A program made the translations under genes and the position numbers. A stretch of 64,000 bases of DNA from Epiperipatus broadwayi (lineage: Eukaryota > Onychophora > Udeonychophora > Euonychophora > Peripatidae): positions 328,001 to 392,000 of the forward strand of contig JAQFVV010006640.1 of assembly GCA_028023455.1 (NCBI GenBank), written 5' to 3'. The notes beneath the pieces are model-generated. The model did not search any database, was not told where the DNA came from, and was given only the letters and a program-made list of their open reading frames with translations. The stretch's first letter is position 1; every line of letters begins with the position of its first letter. Shown piece by piece: positions 12,599-24,777 of the stretch.

Positions 12599-14979
12599 GT
12601 ATTTTTAATATAATAAATATATAAAAAATGTTTAATTGTGCTGAGTAAAAAACAGAAATAATATAAGAACAGCTTCTAAAATAGACAAATTACAAATAAT
12701 AAATAGTACTACTATTAATAAAAATAAATGATTTGCTCTTTTAAAGTCATATAGCATTCTTGCATAGAACAACAGATTGAGCTGCAAACTATATACCTTT
12801 TAGCTCTCGATTCTTCTGCTCTATCAATGTCCTAAACACCGCAAGGCATAACAATTCAAAACTGTAATCAAATTATGGGCTTTTAATTTTGAATATATAT
12901 ATATAGTCTGTAAATAATGTTTTAAAAGCTTGGGAAATTAAAAAGCTTACTTGATTAATATTAAGAAAGTTTCCATGGCGATATCATCATAAAATTAACT
13001 GAAAATGCAAAATAAAATGAAAGATTTAGTTTGAGCATTTTTTGAAATTGAACGATAATTGTAATTATAAACAGTGTAATAAATAGAAATAGAATTGAAT
13101 AACAGAATAATCATTGTTGTCGTTGTTGTTTAAGAACAAAAAATTGCCATCAGAAGTAAATAGAATAGAAGATATATACACCAATAGAATAATATAAGCA
13201 CTGTGAAATACAAATAGAACAGCGACAAAAAAAAATGTTTTTTATTATACAAAGAAAACAGCAACAAAAAATATATTTTTCATTTTTTGATTAACAAACT
13301 ACAAAGCCATATATATATATAAGTCAATTAGTTTATTGTATTGATGTTGCACATGACAATTAGTAATATGAGTTTGAACCCGATTTTTAACAAAACAAAA
13401 CAAAACAATTATATTTTTAATTTTAAAGCCTTTAAATCATTCACATATCTGTTTTTACCTGCAAAACGTTAAATTTTTATTTAAAATAAATCTAAATTAA
13501 AAATTTTGTATAATATGAAATGAATTAAACCTTCTCATGAAAATGAACAAAAATAAATAAATGAATGGATTTGAAGTAATTTGATTTAACAGACATAAAA
13601 ATGATAACCGAAGATAAGCTGACACCATAGTAGCAATAATAAATTAAACAATTAGAAAAACGTTTTAATATCCATAACTGAGGACGAAAACGCGCTCAGT
13701 TACATCTAAAAAGTAAATAATAAAAAGCTTTTCAGTTGTCAGATGTTTAAAAGGTTTTGCTAATTTATTATAAATACAAATGAAAAGTAAAAACGAGTGA
13801 TTAATTAAATTAAATAATAGTAAATGATTAATAAAAAAAAATAAACAAATTTGTTTAAAAAAAAAAAACCTTTACAACCTTTTTTAGTAAAAGAATTATT
13901 GTAAGCAAAATATGTTTATATATTTATAAAGATATATCCAAAATTAATTAGCAAGTTTTGTTTTCAGATTGCAGATTCTATTTTAAAGGTTCTGATTCAA
14001 AATGATTTAATAAAGATCAATATGAAAACAATATGTGGACAGTTATTGATGAGCCCCTTTTTACAGGAAACAAAGTCTGTATTGGTGTTTGTGCATGCTA
14101 TGATCAAATCGGAGTTTTAGTTTTTCTTTTTCCAAATAGTAATTTTTTTAAATAGCTGGCCCAAAGCCAAACTATTTATTGATTAGCAAAAAATTAAAAT
14201 GAAAAAGAAAAAATTAACTTTTATTTTATAAATAGACCTTGATTAGCTTACAGACTAGCATTGTGTTTATGTTCAGAGTGAAGATTGACAATATTTCTGA
14301 TGGGCAATAAGCTATTTAAGACCATTTTACCAGTTTTAAAATCATCAAATTATCTAATTGCTTATCAATCTACTTATCTATTCATCCATCTATTCATATA
14401 AGTCCATATCTACCTATTTATCTATTTAGAGTTGTTAACTAAAAATCCAGCATTTATAAAATTGTATGATTATAAATATATAAATGATATTAAATACAGA
14501 AAATATTAATGAACTAATAAGCTGTTTAAACAGAAAATACATTAATACATAGCATTTGTCGAGTTTTACTTAATACTTAGACTAATTTATACACATCAAT
14601 AATTTTAAATTATTTCATTTTAAATATTTTTAACAAAAAAAATTGTCTTACCATAATTATTGTTATTTTTTTATAATATGTTATATTGTAACACGTAGAT
14701 CTAGTAAGTGAACTTTTAAAATTGATCTGCTTTCTTTTAATAGCTATCTACATTTAACTTAGACAAGAATTAAAGAGAAAAAAAAAGCTATCTTAGAATA
14801 TAAACTCTAATCAGTTCGGAGTGATGGATAGTCCATTGAAATTGATTCTGTTGACTGTATGGGAAAATTAATTATTCAATTTTTTTTTTAGAACTTTTTC
14901 GATTAAAAAAATATAAAAATACACTTAATTACTATAAAGTGATTACAAACTAATGTTGAGAAAAAGTGAAATAATTTGA
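12599..14979. other. AT-rich unannotated stretch
   Basis: Holds short TA runs, a degenerate tatc/catc repeat near 14,365-14,430, and near 14,145 a string (aaatagctggccca) shared with the tail of the SINE-like copies at 15,548 and 57,320. No gene recognised. Confidence 0.5.
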
Positions 14980-15101
14980 GTTTAAAATTTATATTGCGCT
15001 AAGGATGCTTTCGGCAGAACACTACCAAAATAATAGCACTGTCTTATTTCGCAGGACAGTGTTCTGCCGAAAGCATGCTTAGCCAATATAAATTTTAAAT
15101 T
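14980..15101. repeat. Near-perfect hairpin, about 42 bp stem
   Basis: Left arm 14,980-15,022 and right arm 15,059-15,101 are inverse copies differing by one indel and about one mismatch; both contain gctttcggcagaacac or its inverse. The loop holds a further small stem (cactgtc/gacagtg). The high arm identity suggests a young fold-back element or a transcribed hairpin. No coding content. Confidence 0.9.
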
Positions 15102-15547
15102 CAAAGTAACAATCGTTTGTAGCGAAAATAAATTTAATAAACATTTATTAAATATTAATTAAATGTGTTACTTCTAAAATTAGTAGTTAATTTTTAAAAT
15201 GCAAAAAACCGAATGAAACTATAAAATATTTTATTATCTAAACTTGACCTTCTTTATATTTTTATAACAGATGTTAATCGTATGTAATTAACCTTTGTCT
15301 CAAAATATATATTTTCATTTGAAAATAAATAAATAAATAAAAATCAGAGCGTGATTACCCATATGGATATGTTAAACTGTTATTTATAAGATCCCGAATA
15401 ATTTTTTTTTTTTTCATTTAATAATATATTGCGTTCAAATTTTTTTTATTAATTGCTACTACTTGCTCTCACGTGACAAAGTGAGTTTGTATACTCTAAT
15501 CTATTGTGCAGAATAACAGATTAATATATATATATAAGAAATGGCGA
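15102..15547. other. AT-rich stretch without recognised features
   Basis: Only homopolymer runs and a TA run near 15,525. Confidence 0.5.
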
Positions 15548-15690
15548 AAGGACTTGTGGTATAAAAATGGTGGATTCATCTGCGGTGCTTATGATCTGGG
15601 TTCAAATTTAGGCTAAGTGAAATATAATTTTTTTCTTAGATAGCTGGCCCATAGTTAACCCAACTACCTAACCATCAATGGCCAGTAAAT
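15548..15690 (+). repeat. SINE-like element, copy 1
   Basis: Carries a box-B-like string (gggttcaaattta at about 15,599) and a tail atagctggccc...catcaatggccag. A similar tail (atagttggccag...atgatggcc) follows a box-B-like string (ttcttcaaatccc) at 57,320-57,470. Box A is weak. A tRNA-derived SINE is the best explanation. Confidence 0.4.
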
Positions 15691-15941
15691 GGGAATCTAG
15701 TTATTTTTAGTTGGAGCACAGAAATTGGCAAGTATAAATATGGTTTCTTCATTATCCACTCCAGTATTATTGGATAACTTTTGCGATAGTTTTTGCTCTG
15801 GAATAGACTAATTATTAAGAAAAGCTTCTTTTTTTTATCTATTTATACAAATGTTTCTTTTTAATTTTATGGGTTTTTATATTTATTTTAAATAGAAAAA
15901 TATTAACAGATTCAATTGAAATATTTTAGAGCTTTTCAATC

Positions 15942-16101
15942 TCCATTAGACAAAGCCACAATATTAACTATCTGCCAGATGTAAGGAAAAAACAATGTAA
16001 ATGATGATTTGAAGATTCGATTTACTCCAGTTTGCTTTATATATCGAATCTTGTTTTCACGCATCTGACAGTAGGTTAATAGTGTGGCGTTGTCTAATGG
16101 A
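15942..16101. repeat. Fold-back element, about 160 bp
   Basis: tccattagacaaagccaca at 15,942 is answered by tgtggcgttgtctaatgga ending at 16,101. Pairing continues through ctatctgccagatg / catctgacagtag and aaaaaacaa / ttgttttc. Arms about 50 bp. The 76-codon minus frame over this region is incidental. Confidence 0.8.
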
Positions 16102-16328
16102 AACTGAATAGCTCTGCCAGATGTGTGAAAACAACACTGCATTTTTATTTTAGCCAAAAATTCCAAACCCGATTGTTGTTTTTATTTTTAGTAATTTGTA
16201 GACTGTTTTTATGAGTAAGAGTTTATATTTTTAAGACATAAGACTAATTATTTTTAATTGTATTAAATTAATTACCTTTAATATTACCGAAATTTTATCT
16301 AAACACTTAGAATATTATTATTTAGTGG
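16102..16328. other. AT-rich spacer
   Basis: Nothing recognised; a fragment of the neighbouring fold-back (gctctgccagatgtgtgaa) is repeated at about 16,110. Confidence 0.4.
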
Positions 16329-16692
16329 AGAGTTTTAGTTTAGTTTGAAGAAGAGGAGAAGTCAGCCAGGAGATCCAAAGTTTTCCATATAGCCTAAATT
16401 TGAAGCTCCAGCTGTGGGCGAATGGTTGCTTTAAACAATGCATGTCTAAAACAGCTTTTTTCAAATCAGTTGTGAAAACTGTCTTTCCTCTACTATAATT
16501 GATTGTTTCAACAAAGATAGATTCTTTTGATCTTCAATATGAAAACTTTTGCACCATTTGTATGAAGATAAATTTGAAGAATAATGAATTTGCTTATAAA
16601 CTAGAAACAATTCCATCAATCTTTTGCTTTAAAACTCTGAATTGTTTGTTACGCCATCATTAAAATAATGACAGTAGTTTTTCAAAAAAGTA
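16329..16692 (+). repeat. Left member of a direct-repeat pair
   Basis: Shares an ordered set of blocks with 19,073-19,451: agagtttta.gtttagttt.gaag, agccag, gaatg..t...tgctttaaa.aatgca, tgtgaaaac, atttgtatgaagat, and atca.taaaat.at..cagt. Divergence is high, around one base in four. The pair flanks 2.4 kb that holds a TIR element and a LINE tail. The repeats could be old LTRs or two copies of a dispersed repeat; no primer-binding site or polyprotein was seen between them. Confidence 0.55.
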
Positions 16693-17078
16693 TTTGGTGA
16701 ATTAAAATGTAAAGCTAGTGTAATAAAAATAAGTGATTATTTAAGAACTGTATATTTTTCAGCTAAACTGATTACTTTTGCAAATAACTCTTTTGAGTTT
16801 GGTGAAATGTTGCAAGAGTTCTCAGATAAAGATAGTAGAACTAAAGATAGATATGAAAAGGGCTCATAATGTTAAGTGGATTTTCTTAGAGGAAGATAAT
16901 AAATCTAGATAATAATCAATTAGAAAAAAATTAATAAATTCAAATACTTGGTCAAATTATCAATATTCATGGAAACATAGGGAATAAAATTAATCATAGA
17001 ATTAAACTTGGAGTGTTTTTGGCAGAAATGTTTTAATATTAGAAGGAAATATGTTTTATATATTTGAAAAGAAAAGTT

Positions 17079-18423
17079 GGTACTGTTCCATTAGCGTGTT
17101 GATACCACTTGATGGCATTGTTTCTATGAAAGTGCACATAATTATAATGTTACCCAGGCTCACCACATTATTTGTGAAATAATAATAAGAATAATCATAC
17201 ATGTTATTGTAATTCATCTATTTTCCTTAATAAATTACTGTAATTTTTTTTACAATTTCGTCAAACATTTTACAGTCAGATATTTTTCATAGGAATTAAA
17301 GTAATTCATTGATTGATTTCCTTAATAAATTACTGAAAATTTATTAATTAATAATTTTAGATGATAAATTTAAATCTTTAACAAGTGTCTACAAATTTCA
17401 TATTAGTCCTGCAATGTAGGGGGGAGATGGTATGCCTTTTCACATCTGCAAGAATTAAAACTTATCAATTAACAGATGTAATTGCAAATATTTTATTCTA
17501 GTAAAATTCTGGGAAAATCTTCCTCCGCTCCCCACAAACTTTAAAACGTCTACTATCATTGCTTGACAGATAACTAACTACATTGTGGTGGAAGAAATGA
17601 GAGTGCTTTAAGTACTGAACTGTATTTGACCTTTTTTGTCATTTTTGAAAAGGAAATTAATCTTTATTTATTCCAATAGCTATATTTGAAAGAATATGTG
17701 ACTAAGGTATGGTGAATAACATTAATGGCACACCTATTAATAATGATTAATAATTTCCAACTCTATTGTTTTTTTAAGATTAAGAAATGTATTCTTTTTA
17801 CAATTTCTTTTTGTTTTTATATAACTACAAGAAATTTTACAGTTTGATATTTTAATTTTCATAGATGTTCTTGTATGTTTTCTTGTGAACTGTGATTTTT
17901 TTCCAGGAAAACAGTAAAATTGTGGTTTCCCGTAACCTTTTTAATTATTTACGCCTTACATGTTGGGTTAGGAGGCAGAGTAATGGGTTTATAATTATTA
18001 TTTTTTAATACTACATTAGGTAAGTTTACCATAATTACTTTTGAATGCAGATTGCAATAGTCCTGCAAACTTTAAATCCACCCAACTTGAAATAGTACAG
18101 TAACAAAGTTAACATTGGTAAAAGATAGGATTGTGTACCCTCACGCAAACTATGCAAAACAAACCAAGCCATTAGTTACAACAGAAAAAAAGTTGTTGCT
18201 GTTTGGATTGACTATAATGTGACCCACTAAACAGCATATTCATGTGCACATTTATATGTGTTTGGATGGGATCAATGCTATCAAGTGGTATTAACATGTT
18301 AACAGACCAATACCACATTTGGATGGGTTCAATGACATTTTCCACATTTGGATGGGATTAACACCATCAAGTGATGTTGGATCAATGTCATCAAGTGGTA
18401 TCAACATGCTAATAGAACAGTAC
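17079..18423. mobile_element. Family T TIR element, copy A
   Basis: The left end gtactgttccattagc... (17,080-17,120) and the inverse of the right end (18,383-18,423) agree at about 37 of 40 positions, through tgttgataccacttgatg. The right subterminal region repeats the motif atgggatcaatg.tatcaagtggt several times between 18,255 and 18,400. The interior has no long frame, so the element is non-autonomous. Copies B (20,293-21,616) and C (43,070-44,273) have diverged versions of the same ends. Superfamily not assigned. Confidence 0.7.
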
Positions 18424-18429
18424 AAAAAA

Positions 18430-18740
18430 GCAATAATGAAATTTCAGTCCACTCATTGAAATATGAAGAAATGTATATTGGGAGAACTTGGATGAGAGAA
18501 CAAATAGGTCCTTTAGACATTATTGAAATAATTAAAAGTCTGAAATGAAGCTTGGCTGATATATTGCTAGATGAAATGGTAATAGAAGAACAGTTGAAGT
18601 TTAATCTGAACTACACAAAATTGTAAAAGATCCAAAGAGAGTCTACATATGAGATGGATGAATGAATTAAAGATGTTTGCAGTGATGATGTGGAGAAGAG
18701 AAGCTATGAATCACCAATTTATTGGCAATGGTTGAACATG
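18430..18740 (+). pseudogene. LINE 3' end remnant
   Basis: Across shifting frames the translation shows the order usual for the C-terminus of CR1/RTE-like non-LTR retrotransposons: RRTWMREQIGPLDII, then a degraded GHIARM-like stretch near 18,555-18,570 (YIAR, NGNR), then RWMNELK near 18,655, and WRREAM. Several stops and frame changes are present. The similarity is weak and rests on the order of short motifs; it directly abuts the right end of the family T element. Confidence 0.4.
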
Positions 18741-19020
18741 ATGATGGTGATATAGAATTTTTTTTTAATTTTGTAATTTTACATGTTTGTGTATATATAT
18801 ATATTAACTTTAAAATCATAATTAAGGTTTAATTATGGTTTTAACTTATTTTTGTTTTATTTATTATTCAGAGTTTGTTTTTGTAAACAGTATTTATGAT
18901 TTTCATTTTGATTTTCTTTGTCTGAATTAAATTAATTAATTTTGTTATTATAGAAACGTTAATCTAAAGTTTTTGTATAAAGGAAACCAAATACTTGGTC
19001 ATTTATTAACAATAACTTTA

Positions 19021-19021
19021 A

Positions 19022-19047
<26 letters not shown>
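19021..19047. repeat. (TA)n run followed by a TATA-box-like string
   Basis: About 13 TA units ending in tataaaag, some 25 bases before the right-hand direct repeat. The TATA likeness may be accidental. Confidence 0.6.
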
Positions 19048-19052
<5 letters not shown>

Positions 19053-19072
19053 CAGATATCAACAATTAGTAC

Positions 19073-19451
19073 AGAGTTTTAAGTTTAGTTTGGGAAGAAA
19101 AGAAAAATTAGCCAGAAGTACAGATTTGTATTTTGCTGTATAGATTATAGGCCTGATGCTTTGGATATGAATGACTCACTGCTTTAAATAATGCACGACA
19201 ATAACAATTTCTGTTGGATCAATTATGAAAACAGATTTTTCAGTGTTATTACTCATTGTCTTAACAAAAATAGAGCATCTTCTTCAATTTTCACTGTGGA
19301 AGTATCAGCAACATTTGTATGAAGATTTGTTTTAAGAATAAAAAAATTGACAATGAATAAAAAATGATTACATCAGCTATTTGCTTAATTAATTCTGAAC
19401 TGTCACATTATCACTAAAATTATTGCAGTTAGCTATTGTCCCAAAAATATT
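19073..19451 (+). repeat. Right member of a direct-repeat pair
   Basis: Partner of 16,329-16,692 (blocks listed there). Followed by gaagaactttctaatcaataaataaa, which contains aataaa strings. Confidence 0.55.
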
Positions 19452-19862
19452 CCAGAAAGAAGAACTTTCTAATCAATAAATAAATGGTACACATGACTGT
19501 ATGAGCAAATTCAAGATTCAAGCAGTGGACTAACAGTATGCTTTATGAATAAGTCTAGTGTGCAATTTATTACTTATACTTTAAAAATTTATTGTTATTT
19601 AGAAATGTATGCAAATATATAATTATGAATATGGTTTTCATTTTATTTTCTTTAATTATAGTTATGACAAATTATTTCTACATACTATAGAGATAAACAA
19701 TATGTCAGGATATCACTTACAATTATCATCCTATTTAATTTTAGTAATTTGTAAAAGATATGAATACTAATGTCAAGTTAAGCTAATCTTATCAAGACTA
19801 GGATTTGGATCATATGTTTTCTGGTTTAGATATTTTAATAACAATCACAGTTTTTAAGTAAT
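19452..19862. other. AT-rich spacer before the large inverted repeat
   Basis: No gene or shared repeat recognised. Confidence 0.4.
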
Positions 19863-20292
19863 ATATTATAACAGGATGGTCTAACATGTATCTTTATGGA
19901 AGGGCATTACATATGATAAGGCAAGTCAATTATTTGATTACTTATCCATGTTTTAGAAAGTGATCCCATGATGATTGAGTGGGATGGGATTCACCCTTGC
20001 ACAACTTTCTTTACTTCACTTCTCTTGATCCTTGTTATGTCTTCAAACTCAGTGAGAATGTACATGTACTCTATTTCAAGGTATGTTTATTCTGTATCTT
20101 ATATGTACATTGGATATGCATATAGTGTGATTAATTGAAAAATAGAAAAATTAAACAACTAATTTGATTTAATATTTAACAAATTGATTATGATGATCAC
20201 TATTCATAATTCTTTATAACAAAGTGGTGTATGTATTTAACATCTAATGATTGTATGGCTATGATCATCCTTCATTTGTATTTACTATTTTT

Positions 20293-21616
20293 GGTAGTGT
20301 TCTGTTCTATCATGTCAGCTACTTGATGGTGCTATTTCTAGCTAAATTGCTAGAAATATGCTGTTTCTGTGACCCTCTCCAAGCCAATAGTCTTCTTTCT
20401 ATGATAAAATACAGAAAGAGTCCATTTACTCAGCTGCCGGCTACTGCTGTGGCTTCTTTCTATGCTAAAAGCACAGAAAAATGCTTTCATTGGCTGCTGT
20501 AGTTGCTTGTATTACACATTTTATTATAATGCTTTGTTGTCTAATTTTCACTACAGTATCATGTAAGGGGGTGTTGACTGCATCATGTCAAAATAATTTA
20601 ACTTTTCAGGTCCAACATCTTTTTTTCACATGAACTGACCTACTTGTACCTTCTAACAGTTTTAACAGTGTCCTCACTGTTCCATCAGGACTGTGCAACC
20701 CTCAAAAATTGGATTTTAGGGTGTGGTATGTGCCACATCACTATTTTGAAGATCCTCATGAAAGTAACATATCTGTGAAAAATCATCTGAGACAAATAAG
20801 ATGGCTGCATTGAACTCTGAAAATTGGCAATTGCCAGACACCAAAATTAGATTTCATTTTAATAGTTTGTTATAATTATTCACTTTAGGGGGTAAATTGC
20901 AATCAAATGTACTTTTTTCCAAAACACAGTGTCTGATTAATTACTGTCCAAAAAAAGGATAAAATTTACTTTTATTTTTTATTAGAAAAGTAACAGTAAC
21001 TTTTCCACTCTATTTACTATTATTTGTTATTAAAGAAGTAACATCACATTTTATATAAACACACACACAAAAAAATTCCAGTCCCTGATTAATTACTGTC
21101 CCAAAAAGTCAAAGTCGGCTTTCATTTTAAAATTTTGTTTGAATTTTTAAATTTTGTGGAAGTTGTAATATAATTGACTTTGATTTCAAAACACAGTTTT
21201 TGTATTAATTAATGTCCCAAAAAGGCTACAATTTACTCTTATTGTCTATTAAAAAAGGAACATAACTTTTTATATCCACACACACACACACACACACAAA
21301 TCCAGCCTCTGATTAATTCCTGTCCAAAAAAGTCTCTAATGTACTATTATTTGCTATTGGAAAGTAATGTAATTTTTTATCAACACACACACAAAAAGCT
21401 CTAATTAATTACTGTACCTAAAAGTCCAAAAAGTCAACTTTCATTTTTACATTTTGTTTGAAATTTTTTAATTTGATGTAAATTATAATATAATTTACCT
21501 TTATTTCCTATTCCAAAAATAAAGTCAGTAGTGCTCTCCTGGGAGCATTATATCTATGTGTTTTTGCTTAACATCAATACAATCAAGCGGTTGACACCAT
21601 AGATCAGAACACTACC
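20293..21616. mobile_element. Family T TIR element, copy B
   Basis: Left end ggtagtgttctgttctat (20,293) and the inverse of the right end ggtagtgttctgatctat (21,616) match, then continue more loosely through tgtca...cttgat. It is inserted in the left arm; the right arm lacks it. Subterminal blocks with tttctagctaaattgctagaaa and ctatgctaaaagcacagaaa resemble the ends of copy C. The core (20,930-21,430) is built of imperfect repeats. The 83-codon frame at 20,251-20,502 is part of this element and not a gene. Confidence 0.65.
20930..21430. repeat. Imperfect tandem repeats in the core of copy B
   Basis: The motif ctgattaattactgtcc.aaaaa recurs at about 20,932, 21,092, 21,205 (degenerate), 21,307 and 21,397 with spacing of 90-160 bp. 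Each unit carries a tail containing (CA)n: near 21,061, 21,280 and 21,385. Confidence 0.65.
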
Positions 21617-21695
21617 AATAATTTTTATCCCACATCTTTAATCCCTACAAAGGATGATCATTTCCTATTCCAATTTAACAAACTCTAATTTACAT

Positions 21696-21838
21696 CAAAG
21701 ACAATTTTGAAATAAAATACTAGTTTTCTACTTCACCTTTGAGTAGTAAGTAATTTAGCTTGCGCTTTACGCAAAGATTAAGACAAGCTTCACTTTTTTG
21801 TGTAAAGGGCAAACTAAATTACAAAGACAATTTTGAAA
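21696..21838. mobile_element. 126 bp fold-back insertion with 17 bp direct repeats
   Basis: caaagacaattttgaaa occurs at 21,696-21,712 and exactly again at 21,822-21,838. The right arm of the large inverted repeat has a single diverged copy at the same point (near 30,303-30,318), so it shows the empty site. Between the repeats, gtaatttagcttgcgctttac (21,750 on) pairs with the inverse string ending at 21,822, a stem of about 28 bp. This looks like a small MITE-like fold-back with an unusually long target duplication; replication slippage is the alternative. Confidence 0.7.
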
Positions 21839-23463
21839 CTATATTTTAACAATTATCTCTTGAATGATTAAAATTCATGAAAGCATTTGGTCATTAATTT
21901 CTACTCTGCCTATCTGTATTTGTTGATCTGTTTAGCATTGCTTATATATCCTGACTACCCTCCTATTCTGACATTAAATATAGATCTATGATAAGACAGA
22001 CCAATCATTAAAGGGTTAATTATACATTCGGAATAACAAATAATTAATAATTAAGTTAATTAAATGCAAACATTGAACATAAAAAATATTGTATCTGTCA
22101 AAGTGTGAGTGCTTAATATTGAATAAGATTAAAGTCCTGATGTACCAATTGACAAGCAAGTCAGGAGTCTGCACCTAAATTTTATTATTAAATAAAAAAA
22201 GTAGAATTAATAGCTTCCCTCCCTCTAGAGTAATTGGAAGTTGGATGGATCGACTCTATTTCAAAAGAAAGAAACCAATTTAACAAGCAAACTAAGGATA
22301 AAAAATATATAAAAATATAATTTGGGATGTTAATTCAGCATGGTCTAGCTATAGTTCAAGGTCTTATAAACAACATTGTGAAACATGTGAATATCCTTGC
22401 TTTTAGGAAAGTTCCTTTGCATGAACTGAATGGTAATCAATCTCATAGTCTTTGGTCACCATCTGGGTCTTCAGGTTGGTGACTCAGATTTTTTTATAAA
22501 CTATCTTTCCTATGATGAGATCATTTCTTTGCTTGATTGTAGAATGTTGCAGATCCCCACAATGTTTTATCAATTCTTAGCCATGCATGGTTCATTCTCT
22601 CTAGCTTATAACTGGATTAAAAATATATGCTTTATAGAATTAATTAAATTAGGTCCTTTAATCAACTTCCTCAAATTGCAATAATATTGGTTTATGAACT
22701 TCAATATTTCTTGAGGTCTTAATTTATTTGCCTTCCTTTTTTCTTAAAAAGAATGAAAATGTCTAGCTTTTCTTATGTTTTTATATTTAGATCATGAGTT
22801 TAAAGTTCACCCCTTGCTTTATTGTTAATGTCACTTTGATCTTTTTATAATTTTATGCTGAATTAATAATAATAAAAAAAACAATTTAACATTAATGATT
22901 TCTTTCTTTTGTTTTTAGAGATTTTTACTTGCTTGCATTTAAGTGTTTGGTATACATATAAATTAGTATTGTCAATAATATAATTTTAACTGACAATTTT
23001 AAACAAACATATTAAATTATAATCAGTAATATGCTTTTGATTGTGTTGGTAGATTCAGTCTTCATGATGTATGTGTGAGTGGTGATTTTTGTGTGGTCAG
23101 ATAAATGTATCCTCACATTTCTTCTTCACTTAAGAGATTAAAATAAATATAATATATTTGATTTAATTCTCAAATGATAGTGCAATTTAGTATTGTTTTT
23201 ATTAAGTCTTTCTCTCTTCAGTAGCATTTTGTGCCTACCGTTTTTTCGCTGATAGGTATTTTGTAAGTGTGATCAGTAGTTGGTATTATATATAAGGTTA
23301 GGATATGTTTATTTTGTTTTTAACTTCATTTTCTTGAAAGATTTTGTTTATTTTCCATTTTCCAAAAAAAATCTTGGCTCAAAATTGGTATACAAATATG
23401 GTCCTATTATGTAAGATTAGAATCTTGATTATTTGCTTTCTTTTCACTTTCAGGAGTATACAC

Positions 23464-24777
23464 CTGTGTCTCCTTTTATGTGGTAGATAGGTTCCTCAGA
23501 AAATGCGCACAAAAGAAATTGCACAAAAATAGACTTAACTTACCTTGAAAAATGGAGAATAGGTACTGTAATCTTCAAAAATAACATAAAAGCAAAGCAA
23601 CAACATGAAATTACTTTAAAATTCGCATTAAAAAAAAAATAAGAAAATAAAATATGATTAATAAAAAATTTCAAAATTGAAAAAAATTGATACAAGACAA
23701 ACTTTTTTTACTTTTTTTTTATTAACTACAGTATTCAATTTTATTCAAAACAATATATTTTAATGCATAATTTACATTTTTTCATGCATGTATAGTATTT
23801 TAATCAATATCACTGTTTGATAATATGCAGTTTTGTTTGTGAACTAGTAAGACAGATTCATCACAAGAGGAAATACAACTAGCACCAATTTCATTTTTTA
23901 ATTGATCTTATAGTGGATTCGCCCAAACTAAAATGTTTTCCTATCATTGTTGATCCTTCCCATTTCACTAAGTGATCTAAAATTGAAATTTTTGTTTCCA
24001 AAGAAATTCATTTTCTTGGGTGTTTTTTCCTCTCCATTAGGGTAAACTAAAAGTTTAAAATTCTCACCATTGTTTGGCAAAATTTAATTAAAACTAACAA
24101 TTAAAAATTAAATTTTTATTTTTGTTTTTAATTTTTTAATTTTCAATTCCATTTAAAAATCAAATTTCATTGTTTCACATCACATTACGTTATTTTTAAA
24201 TTTTTAATTACAATTAAAAGTCAGATTTTAGTTTTTATTTGTCAAATTTAATTGTGCCCACCACTGTTACTCACTTTTTAAAAATAAACTTGTGGAAACT
24301 AAATGATTAATTGATTATGTATTCTTTTAAAAAAAAGCAAAAATAGAATGCGATTTAAAATGCAAAAACAACAACATGCATAGTATAGGCATATATAACA
24401 TTTAAACAGATTTACATTATAATCTTGTAAAATTTAATGTGTGTATACAAAATGAGGAAATTCTGATTTTAAGTGAATTATGAACTTCTTTATTGCATAA
24501 AATCTATTACAGTACTATTATAAAGTGCTGTAAATATTGAAATTATTAGATGGAAGTCAAACTCCAATAATGCGCTATTACTTTAAATATGATGTGTGAG
24601 TGCATAAAATTTATAATATTTAAAGTAATAGCACATTATTGAAGCTTGACTTCTGATCCAATATTTTTTATCACATAAAAGAAAAATGCATACAAAGATA
24701 TTAAGAAGAAACATGAATTGCATAACTTCAAAATCACATTAAATAAATCTCCATAAACTAGACCCGGGTGTGTGTAT
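23464..24777. mobile_element. Family D non-autonomous DNA element, copy 2
   Basis: Inverse copy of 4875-6055. The left end ctgtgtctccttttatg continues into gtggtagataggttcc and the block with aatagacttaacttaccttg; the right end, read inverted, is ccgggtctagtttatgg. It sits in the left arm of the large inverted repeat; the right arm runs across the site without it (near 29,085-29,095), at a gtatata/tatacac string. No protein frame. It carries a 100 bp hairpin (24,551-24,653) not seen in copy 1. Confidence 0.75.
24551..24653. repeat. Hairpin inside family D copy 2
   Basis: ggaagtcaaactccaataatgc, followed by gctattactttaaatat, at 24,552-24,590 pairs with its inverse at 24,615-24,653 (atatttaaagtaatagc...gcttgacttc). 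Arms about 38 bp with few mismatches; loop about 24 bp. Confidence 0.85.

Noticed and set aside
22430-22684. 84-codon plus frame
   Set aside because: Lies in the 3' non-coding part of the left inverted-repeat copy; the matching right-arm stretch does not keep the frame.
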